Assembly: GCA_963675135.1 (NCBI GenBank)
Contig: OY776129.1
Coordinates: forward strand, 70,959,348 to 71,023,347
Reading direction: 5' to 3'
Source of the DNA: Galeopsis tetrahit
Taxonomy: Eukaryota; Streptophyta; Magnoliopsida; Lamiales; Lamiaceae
Length of the DNA stretch: 64,000 bases
The position numbers and the translations under genes are program-made. Under the pieces are notes generated by a model. That model did no database searches and had not been told where the DNA came from. It was given only the letters and a program-made list of their open reading frames with translations. How positions within the stretch are numbered: position 1 is the first letter of the stretch; each line of letters starts with the position of its first letter. Below are positions 47,382-57,648 of the stretch, piece after piece.

Positions 47382-47848
47382 GAATATTAATATTTAAAAA
47401 ATAATTTAATATAATATTATTGTTTGAATGAAATTTAATAAAATAAAGAAGACCTTTCTCCAAACGTGGGCCCAAGACAGAATGTGTCAGTTTCAGGAAT
47501 TACAAGATGTGTGAGTTTCAGAAATTACAGAATGTATTAATTTCAGCCCCGTCTTTATCCATATATATGTAATTTAATTAAATTTTTTTTATCATATAGA
47601 ATTTTGGACTCTTATTACTCCAATAGAATAAAAATTAATTAAATCAAATATATGATAAAAATTAATTAAATTATATATATATATATATATATATAGATAA
47701 AGACAATGCCGCTTCCAGAAACTGACACATTCTATAAAAGACTGAATCCACGTTTGAAGAAAGGACTTTTTATTTTATTAAACCTTATCTAAACAATAAT
47801 ATTATTATATTAAATTAATTTTTAAATATTAATATTCTATTAAAAAAA
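47382..47848. mobile_element. Foldback element (copy B) with AT hairpin core
   Basis: Arms match those of 38188-38788. Only about three TGTGTCAGTTTC units remain on the left (47480-47545). The centre, 47551-47704, is a long hairpin with GTCTTTATC at its outer ends and AATTTAATTAA in both arms, including an (AT)n run. Confidence 0.8.
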
Positions 47849-47963
47849 TCCAAAATGTGAGTGCAAATCAATTGGCGAATTAATAACTCATATTGAGTGT
47901 AAGTGTATTAAGTTTGTTTGACAATGTGTCTCAGATAATAATCTGTCTATTGTTTAAATACAT

Positions 47964-48012
47964 TGAGTGATGAGTGATGAGTGATGAGTGATGAGTGATG
48001 AGTGATGAGTGA
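47964..48012. repeat. 7-bp microsatellite (GAGTGAT)n
   Basis: About seven tandem copies of GAGTGAT. The matching place in copy A (about 38910) has a single copy, so it expanded after the duplication. Confidence 0.9.
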
Positions 48013-49521
48013 TATGAAACCTATAGTTGTTTTTATGAAACACGTCACTTGCATAGTAAAATATTTGTGTATATTAAAGTGTATACTGTAAGTAATTTTT
48101 GTATATTATGAATTCATAAAAAGATTATCATCAGATATCATATTAAAATTGTGTAATGGGGACCGAATACAAATAATTTCAACATTGTAAAAAAGAGTAG
48201 TTAGTAAAGAGTTTATAATTTTTTTCTGAGTCTAATCATAAGTAAAATAACTTTACAGTATTGTTGGTGACTATCATTTTTATTATTACAACTAATACTT
48301 ATAAATAAAATAATTAATGATGACAAACTCATATATTTTAATAATATGAATAACACGTGACATATAAAACAATTATATGGGAAATCGATTGACATAATGA
48401 AACTCTCGTCTTCTTTTATGAGTCACTAGATTGCAAAATTTATTATTTAGTTATAAACAATGAGCAGCTAAATTAGTAAAAAATAAAATACGGAGTATTA
48501 AATTTAAGTATGAGATGTTGATTTAAATATGTCAAAAATTTGTATTCTATTTTCTCAAAAAAACTTTTTCACTTCTTTTTTTCTTTCGAGCGTCCACATA
48601 ACTTTCACACTCTTAAAATTGAAAACTTTTTATAAAATACACTTTCACAATATTCACAATTTTACTTACTTTTGACCCACACATATATACAAGTCAACTT
48701 ATTTATTTATATATGAAAATTTATAAAATAATCTCTTAAAACTCTACTCATAATTACACTTTCTTAATATGTGTGTCAACTAACCTTTAAATTTATGATA
48801 AATTTAAATAAAGGCTCACCAGATTATACAACTTTTTGATAGGAGATACCGTCATTGAAAATGTGAAACAAAAGTTTTTCCGTTGTTTACTTTAACTTTT
48901 TTGTTATTTCATTGATTAACTGGATAAATAATTACGACCTTCATTTTATGAAATAGTCTTAATACATTAGGTAAAAAACATTTAACTGTCTCTAGCCCAA
49001 TTGACCTCACACAACTCTCCTTTAAATTTATGATAATTTTAAATAAAGGCTCACCGGGTAACATTACTATTTTAAAAAAAATAAGAGATGGCGTTTTAAA
49101 AAATGTGAAACAAAAGTTTGTTCTCCAGTTATTTTTACTTTTTCGTTATTGCATAAATATTTATGAATTTCGTTTTGTGATGATTTTCATACATGTAAGA
49201 GCACTCAAAATGAGAAAGGAGAGTAATAATTGAAGATTTTAGAGGTGATTTTATAAATTTTTATATATAAAATAATAAATTAATTTTTATTGGAGGATAA
49301 CTAAATTATTTTAAATTGTCTAAAAAAGGAAAAATGTGAATATAATTATGCAAAATATTTATTATGGTGGGTGACAACCAATTACACATACGAAAAACAT
49401 TGCATTAAGGTGTTGTATGAAAGAGTAAATAAAGGAAAATGAAAGCATTGGTGAGTTAATGAGGAAAGAATTAAATTAATTTAATCCATAATTTTTTTCT
49501 TTTATTAAAGAGTTGGCAAAA

Positions 49522-50636
49522 TGAAAACGTATGCCGAGTGAGGGCGTTAATAAAGGCACAGAGGACACTGTTTCCTCGGCACATTTTGCCATTCTCCATT
49601 CTCTCTCATCACCAGTGAGTCCAATACACTCACTCTTTATTCTCTCTCTAAAATCTCCGGTTTTCTCCACTTTCTCTGTAATCTGTGCCTTGCAATGGCT
49701 TCATTTTGAAGGATTTTACTCTCTGATTTGTTAGTGTAGTGTAGGTTTTGTGAGCAAAATTCCTTTATAAACCCATTTTCCATTATTTTCCTTGTTCAAG
49801 CCTTCATGTCCAGTCTATTTCTGCATTTTCGGTGTTTTCTGTGTTTGTTGTTTTACTGCTCTTTTTTTGATCTCGTTCTTTTTTGTTTTTGTGTTTTTAC
49901 TAACTCGTTCTCTCTCTGTTTGTTTTTTTTGTATTTTTTTCCGATTTTACAGAATTCTCCAGGCGTCTCACTTTCACGGTGGTGTGATATAAGGTAAATG
50001 GTTATTTGGATGTAATTTTGAACCTCACTCTGTTAATGGTGTTGTGCGTACCTTTTGATTTTCATTTTCCTTTTGGTTTTTTTTACATGCATGGTGTTAT
50101 TTGTAAAGTTGTTTGACGTTTTGGATCATTACTTGAGAATGCAACTCTTTCGTTCTATATTTTGGTATGTTAATTTTGTAGTTGTGTTATGTTTTGGGAC
50201 GCCGATTTTTCCTTTTCGCTGGTTTTATGTTTCTTTTACCATAGAAGAAGAAGATCGTTTTATGTTGTTTCTTAATGTGTTGGATCTTTCCATTTTCCGA
50301 AAATCTTTCACACATCTGTCAATTTATTTTATTTTTTATGTTTCTGTTTGGAGTTTCCTGTAACCCTGAGGCTAGTTTGTCTCACACAGCGTGTCTCCTG
50401 CGTTCTGATGTTGTGCCTGTTCATGGCTTTGCTGAATCTTTTTTCTCGTGCCTTCTATATTTCTTTTTCGAGAGTTTTGAGGTCTTTTTTTTTTTTGTGT
50501 GTGTGTGTGTTTTTAAATCGTTCTTTGAGAAGAGATATTCACGTGGATCCTATAGTGTTGGATTACGGATGCTCTATAGTTATTCCATTTCTTTGAATTT
50601 ATATGGTTTATTGGTGTTTCAGGTAGTCGTAAGCCA
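49522..50636 (+). promoter_or_regulatory. AGO4: AGO4 core promoter, 5' UTR and leader intron
   Basis: The CT-rich leader starts within about 49560-49720. A leader intron is supported by a donor at 49994 (ATATAAG then GTAAATGG) and an acceptor at 50621-50622 (GGTGTTTCAG), leaving 14 nt (GTAGTCGTAAGCCA) before the ATG at 50637. Leader introns of this kind are common in plant AGO genes. Exact start site is inferred. Confidence 0.65.
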
Positions 50637-53600
50637 ATGGGTGAACAAAATGGAAATGGTGTCCCTGAAGCACTGCCCCCACCCCCTCCTGTTCCTCCTA
50701 ACGTTACGCCGATCAAGGCTGTGTCCGATACTGAAGTGAAAAAGGTTATCAGACTACCAATGGCCAGGCGTGGTTTTGGGATCAAAGGAAACAAGGTTCC
50801 TATCCTTACCAATCACTTCAAAGTAGACGTGAACAATACCGATGGGCAGTTCTTCCACTACAGTGTATGTTGAAAAAAACAAACGAGCATTAGCTCCTTT
50901 TCAGTTCCATTTCCTTTTTCTTTAGAATTTATTTGGCATCCTAAAATGCTAAATCCTATTTGTTATATTCCTTAGGTTGCCCTTTTTTACGAAGATGGCC
51001 GCCCTGTAGATGGCAAGGGTATTGGAAGGAAAGTCCTCGATCGAGTTCGTGAGACTTATGAAGCTGAACTGGATGGTAAAGATTTTGCATATGATGGAGA
51101 GAAGACCTTATTCACTATTGGTGCTCTCCCGAGGAACAAACTAGAGTTTACTGTTGTGCTTGAGGATATGACATCGAGCAGGTGCATTTCATCTCGGTTG
51201 TTTATAATTGCTCCTGGTTGTCCATAGGGCAATGATTCAACTTTTATATGTATATGCTAAAATTGGTTTGTCGTATTCAGGAACAATGGAAATGCTGCTG
51301 AGCAAGGTAGCCCCAATGATAGTGACAAGAAACGTGTTAGGCGCTCATACCAATCTAAAACCTACAAAGTGGAGATCAGTTTTGCTACGAAAATTCCGAT
51401 GCAGTCAATTGCTAATGCTTTACGTGGCCAGGAATCTGAAAACTCCCAGGAAGCCTTGCGTGTGTTGGATATCATACTAAGACAGCATGCAGCAAAGCAG
51501 TAAGTTAATGTTATGAGTTCAATTGTAGTTATTATGAGTTCATTATCTAAAAACATTCTTAATATCAGGGGCTGCCTTTTGGTTCGTCAATCTTTTTTCC
51601 ATAATGATCCGAAAAACTTTGCTGATGTTGGGGGCGGAGTTCTTGGTTGTAGAGGATTTCATTCGAGCTTCAGGACTACCCAGGGTGGCTTGTCTTTAAA
51701 CATTGGTGAGGCCTTAATACTGCTTTTGATCTTCCATGATTCCTTTCTTGTATAGTTAATGTTTCTGTTTTCAATGTGATGCATATGTTATAGACAATAA
51801 CCCACCACTGATTGTTTGAATACTTTCACAGACGTTTCGACAACCATGATTATCCAGCCGGGGCCTGTGGTTGACTTTCTGATTGCCAATCAAAGTGTGA
51901 AGGACCCCTTCTCAATTGACTGGGCAAAGGTTAGAACTTAAGATTGAAAGGGGACATGTTTTGTGAATTGTAATTTTATGATTGCTAATGAAGCGTTCTA
52001 CAATTGAAATCTACCAGGCCAAGCGTGTTCTTAAGAATCTAAGGGTTAAGACAATGACTAACCAGGAGTTTAAAATCACTGGATTAAGTGAGAAAACTTG
52101 CCGAGAGCAGACGTATGTTTCCTTAATTCATTTAATTTATTTCAATATGTTGTTAGAAATACTTTGTGTTGAATGTGGTTCTGTCTGAAAATTTGTAGGT
52201 TCACATTGAAGCAGAGAGGCAAGGATCAAGATGGTGAAGAAGCTCAGACCACTGAAGTTACTGTCTATGATTACTTTGTTAACCAGCGTAACATCAGTCT
52301 GAGATATTCTGCTGATCTGCCATGCATTAATGTTGGCAAGCCAAAACGTCCAACCTACTTCCCAATTGAGGTTAGTTTTGGATTAGATTTTAATTTCTGT
52401 TTTAAAACATATATTTCAATGTTAACACTTTCTTGCTTGTATCAGTTGTGTGAATTGGTGTCTCTGCAACGCTACACAAAAGCTCTTTCTACCTTTCAAC
52501 GAGCATCCCTGGTAGAGAAATCACGTCAAAAGCCTCAAGAAAGGATGTCAGTTCTGAGTAATGTATGCTTCTTTCTTTTAAGAAAGTTAGTTCTCTAGCG
52601 TTTACTGTGTTGTGTGCTCAGCTGCTTCGGTGTTTCTCAGGCGTTAAAGATAAACAATTATGATGCTGAGCCTTTGCTTCGCTCTTGTGGTGTTTCTATC
52701 AATGCAAACTTTACTCAGGTTGAAGGGCGTGTGCTGCCAGCTCCCAAAGTAGGTTTTAATATATGGGTATCAAATATTTATATTCATTGTTTTAATGGTT
52801 TTAATTTACTGTTATCTTGAACATTTATGTTGGTAAATAATGTTTTTAATCCTCACTTCACCTGACTGCAGCTTAAAGTAGGCAATGGGGAAGATCTGTA
52901 TGCTCGAAATGGCCGTTGGAACTTTAATAATAAGGTTCTTGACTCCTATACAAACACTATATTATTTAAGTGATTCGTGATGCTCATACCAGATCTTTAA
53001 TTCTTGGAAATTGTGAATATCTTGAACAGAAAGTTGCTGATGCTTGTAAGATTGAGCGTTGGGCTGTGGTAAACTTTTCAGCCCGTTGTGATGTTCGTAA
53101 ACTGATCAATGATCTCATTAAAGTTGGTCAAATGAAAGGAGTTGTAAGTTCCTCCTCATCCTTGTGCATTACTGTTTTATGTAAGAACATGATTGATAAA
53201 TGATACCCATTATTCATTTCATATCAGGTTGTCGAACCTCCTTTCGATGTGTTTGAGGAAAATCCTCAGTTCCGAAGGGCTCCACCACTCGTTAGGGTGG
53301 AAAAAATGTATGAAAACATACAGTCAAAGCTTCCGGGCCCACCAAAGTTCCTTCTCTGTTTGCTTCCCGAGCGGAAGAACTGTGACGTCTATGGTTTGTC
53401 TCATTCAATAATCTCCATTGCATAATTAGTAAAAGGGCCTATCTATTAACATCCATAAAATTACTCTATACACCCACTTTATAGATGTGTTTAATGTACA
53501 CGTAGCTAAAAATTGCTGTACATACGGGTGTATAAAGCAATTTGGTGGATGTTAATAGTTGCTTTATTAAGATGATATACGAGTTGATTATGTCATGATC

Positions 53601-55843
53601 TAAACTTGTAAGGTCCTTGGAAGCGGAAGAACTTGTCAGATTTTGGAGTCGTTACTCAGTGTCTATCTCCACAACGTATAAATGATCAATACCTGACTAA
53701 TCTCCTGCTGAAGATAAACGCAAAGGTTAGTCCTCCAAATTATAGCATGTGATTATGATCATTAAATTCTTCCTTCAATCTGTTTTATATCTACAGTTCT
53801 GATTGCCCAATTTTTTTACAGCTTGGTGGGCTGAATTCTGTCTTAGCTGGAGAAATACAACCTTCTCTTCCATTGATATCCAGGGTTCCCACCATAATTC
53901 TTGGCATCGATGTGTCACATGGCTCACCTGGGCAGGCTGACATTCCTTCGATTGCTGCAGTAAGTTCTCCCTGTTTCCTCTTCCTAAATATAGTTTTAAT
54001 TTTCGCATTCCAGTTATATTCTCATATTATTACATTGAGTGGCAAGTCTTACTTTGTCCGGACATTAAATATGTTGATTGTTGATTTGCCTCCTTCAAAG
54101 GTTAATCTTGAATAAGTGTGATTGATTAATCAGGTTGTCAGCTCGAGAAACTGGCCGTCGATTTCTCGTTATAGGGCATGCGTTCGTACTCAATCCCCCA
54201 AAGTCGAGATGATTGATGGGTTGTTCAAACGGGTCTCTGATACTGAGGATGATGGAATTATGAGGTGACGCTTTTGGCTATTGTCTGTGTATAAAACCAA
54301 CTGTTTTAGGCTTTAGATCAAATAACTAACCAAATGATATATTAAATCATCATAATTCACATGAGTTTTTGTTAGCTGATAATTGCACATTCTTATGTTT
54401 CATACCTTCTCTGTAATATTCAGGGAACTTCTGGTGGATTTCTACACTAGTTCAGGGAAGAGGAAGCCTGACCAGATTATCATTTTCAGGTATTATCTCA
54501 ATCCAAATGCTGCTTCCAAGTCCCTATGGAAAACCTATAGGATAAATTCAATCGTGTTCTTGGAGCTAAATTATGAGAAAGAAGTCGGCTCTTCAGTTGA
54601 TCATTATAAAGCATTCTGATATTGTGGGACTATATTTTATGTAGTTATTGTGCAGCAGATGTTGACTAACCTTGTATAAGTTCCATCAAGTTAAATTTAC
54701 TATTTGGATTTTAGACTCTTACCTTGTATGAATGGTTGTGCTGTGCCCTTTTTGTTCCTTCACTTATATGTTAGGTCTATTAATTAATGTTGTTTATAAT
54801 TCTATTGGTTATTCATGATCTTTCACTGGGCAAAAAATTTTCAGAGATGGTGTAAGTGAGTCACAGTTCAACCAGGTTCTCAACATTGAGCTGAACCAGA
54901 TTATCGAGGTCTTTACTCTCACCATACACTAATCTAATTATAAAATCATTAATTTATCTTTTACTGTCTTTTGAACAAGGTCTTTCCATTTTGTGTAGGC
55001 CTGCAAGTTTCTTGATGAGAAATGGTCGCCCAAGTTTGCTGTGATTGTTGCTCAAAAGAATCATCACACAAAGTTTTTCCAGCCTAACTCTCCTGATAAT
55101 GTGCAGCCAGGTGAATTTCTTATATTTTATTTTCATATAATATCAGGATGGGAGGGAGTATTATAAATGAGCTAATATCTTATTTCTTCTGTTTTTTCAG
55201 GGACTATAATCGATAACAAAGTCTGTCATCCTAAGAACAATGACTTTTATCTCTGTGCACATGCTGGGATGATTGTAAGCATTTTCTTTCATGTTTTAAC
55301 CACCAAATCACTGATTTTGTTTTTTATTTATTCCGGAAATCTAATAACTCTACATGATTATATATAGGGGACTACTAGGCCCACCCACTATCACGTTTTG
55401 CTCGACGAGATTGGTTTTTCTCCTGATGAGTTGCAGGAGCTTGTGCATTCCCTGTCATACGTGTAAGTAATTGAACTCTTATACTAATACAACTCACAAA
55501 GTTTGAGTTTTCAGACAGTATTTTAAATTGTGTGTTAATCAAACTGCAGGTATCAGCGTAGTACAACTGCCATTTCTGTTGGTAATAATCGAAATACCGA
55601 GAAATTTTGTTTTGATTATTTCCATTTTCTATTCTCTGCTTATTAATTAGGGTTTTTTCTTGTGCAGTTGCCCCTATATGCTACGCTCACTTGGCTGCCT
55701 CTCAGTTGGGGCAATGGATGAAATTTGAAGATGCATCTGAGACGTCTTCGAGCCATAATGGGACCGCCCCAGGTGGGGCCCCAGCTGTCCCGCCTATGCC
55801 TAAGCTAAAGGAGAATGTTCGTAACTCTATGTTCTTCTGTTGA
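50637..55843 (+). CDS. AGO4: ARGONAUTE 4 (RdDM effector), 907 aa, 22 coding exons
   Basis: Nuclear effector of RNA-directed DNA methylation; binds 24-nt siRNAs. Exons: 50637-50864, 50976-51181, 51281-51499, 51569-51705, 51832-51929, 52018-52112, 52199-52370, 52446-52562, 52641-52748, 52872-52934, 53030-53143, 53228-53393, 53613-53725, 53822-53959, 54134-54264, 54424-54489, 54845-54908, 54999-55110, 55201-55274, 55368-55462, 55550-55581, 55668-55843. All introns are GT-AG and phases agree, 2724 nt in all. N-terminus has a proline run; then ArgoN (about 45-200), PAZ (about 275-395), MID and PIWI (about 560-870). Slicer residues are present: Asp642 (GIDVSHG), Asp725 (IIIFRDG), His857 (CYAHLAA); the protein ends MFFC. 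The DDH triad and motifs such as SSRNWPSISRYRACVRTQ place it in the AGO4/6/9 clade, and length fits AGO4. No lesion seen. Confidence 0.95.
53443..53562. repeat. Small foldback MITE in AGO4 intron 12
   Basis: CTATTAACATCCATAAAATT...TATACACCC (53443-53481) pairs with GGGTGTATAAAGCAATTTGG then TGGATGTTAATAG (about 53527-53561). Arms of about 36 bp, loop of about 45 bp. Lies fully inside the intron 53394-53612, so it need not affect the protein. Confidence 0.75.
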
Positions 55844-57173
55844 GGCCTGCGATTCCATTTCTGCTTTGAGAAACTGCAGTTTTTAATTTTATGTAATGCA
55901 GAACCCGTATGCTTAGTTATAGGGTTTGCCCTAGTTTATGTATTCACCGTGCTCATCTTATGCTGTTTTGGATTTGAATTTCTATTTAATCTCTTTATAT
56001 TATGTGCCTGCTTATGGATTTTAGTTTCTTATATTTTCTTGCAGATTTGAACTATTTATGTTCATGGCCTTTTAAGTTCTATTTTATTTTACAATTTGAT
56101 TCATGGGGTTACATTTTTTATCAAGAAGAAAGACACTATCATGCATTGAATTGCATAAAGGCTTGCCCGACACTGCAAGATGAAAACCGAAAATTGCAGA
56201 TTTGTTACGAAAAATGAAAAACTGGTTTCCAAAAAAGTGAAAAAAACTAATTAATTAATTATTCAAGCTAAACCAACTTTATCATTTGTTAAATCTAATT
56301 AAGCAAAACAATTTTAATTATTAATTTTTTGAAAGGAAATATTTCAGTTTAAAATTAATTATTTTGATATTCATAATTTAAATTGGTGGGAAAGAGTCAG
56401 GAAAGCTGGTTTAGCTCTATTAGTTAATTATTATATCCATTGGAATATTAGTAATTAATTAATGATTTTTTTTTTTCACTTTTGAGACCAATTTTGTATT
56501 ATTATGAGATCAAATTTAAAATTTTCTCCCTGAAAAAATAACTCTTCTAGGTATTTTCAATTTCAAAACAAAGACATTCTTTTACTACTCATCAAAGATT
56601 TGAAGTCCTAAAATTTAATCTCACTCATTAAAGATTTCAATTTTCAAATTCTAAAATTTAATCCCACTAGTCAAAGATTTCAATTTTCAAATCCTAACAT
56701 ATTGGGAGTTTTATGTGGCAAAATCACCTTCAGTATACCGCATAAATCGTGAAATCGAGAAATAGTCTACAAAATTTCTACAATTCTCCGCAATTTTTAT
56801 CGGATTGATATAATTAAAAAAAAAAAAAATAACTAATTTGTGAAATAATAAAAAATTAACAAAATGGCAAATAAAAAAAAAAGCCCGCATGTAACATTAA
56901 TTAAAACCCATTTAACACATAATAATTCATTTATATAAAATAATGTAAAATAATGAATAAAAAATGCATGTAGCATTAAAATCTGTTTGAACCTATAATA
57001 ATCATTTATATAAAATAAAGTACATTTATATAAAGTAAAGTACATTAAAATGCATGTTGCCATTATTTTTTTAAGCATTATATTTTATATATTTAGTTAT
57101 AATTTTTTGTTGTTAAACAAATTAGAATTATTTTGACAAAATAAATAAATTAGAATTATATTTATTAATTCAT

Positions 57174-57204
<31 letters not shown>

Positions 57205-57648
57205 AAACACAACAAACAATTTTTTAAATATTTATTTGTAATTTTATAAGAAGGGGTTGAGATAGTTACGTAATCCTATATTTTACATATGTTTAGTTTG
57301 AATTTCTTAAATTAGAATTAATTAATTAAATAATTTCAAATTATATATAGAATGAAATCGTATCAAATAAACAACCGGTCAAATCGGAATATTTTAAGAT
57401 TTGGACTATCAGGAGTATAACCCTAGTCTCTCAAATCTACACTCCTTTCCCATTCATTCTTTTTCTCTCTCGCCAATCTTAGCCACCACAGCGCCGGCGT
57501 TTCCTAGAATTCATTTTTCTAGTTTGAATTCTCAATTTGTGTCGGATGAATTAGCTCTGTTATACAGAATTTTATCCTAAACAACACTGTTATTTTACTA
57601 TTTTACTGAATTTGATCATTGAGTAATTGTTCAGGCATACTTGTGGGT
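55844..57648. other. AGO4 3' UTR and intergenic region to LARP1
   Basis: AGO4 3' UTR runs from 55844. 56560-56700 contains about three diverged copies of a 45-bp unit (AAAGATTTCAATTTTCAAAT, CTAAAATTTAATC); 56880-57070 has two diverged copies around CATTTATATAAAATAA. 57430-57560 is CT-rich and is probably the LARP1 5' UTR. Confidence 0.5.

Larger units (their letters stand above)
45006..49719 (+). repeat. Duplication copy B: AGO4 promoter/5' UTR region
   Basis: Partner of 36186-41969, directly upstream of the AGO4 gene. The last 200 bp (49522-49719) include the conserved block GTATGCCGAGTGAGGGCG and GTTAATAAAGGCACAGAGG and the leader up to GGCTTCATTTT. It carries its own insertions: a LINE, a hAT-type MITE and an expanded hairpin in the foldback element. 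Confidence 0.9.

Noticed and set aside
47964..48012. Possible interstitial telomere repeat
   Set aside because: The unit is GAGTGAT, not the plant telomere TTTAGGG.
49531..49734. Open frames in the AGO4 leader (also in copy A at 41733-42005)
   Set aside because: They lie in the CT-rich 5' UTR; the peptide has no features and the frame is not kept intact between the two copies beyond the shared leader.
54383..54619. Open frame running from AGO4 exon 16 into intron 16
   Set aside because: Only part is AGO4 (exon 54424-54489); the exon 16 donor at 54490 and the exon 17 acceptor restore the FRDG catalytic motif, so the read-through tail is intronic.
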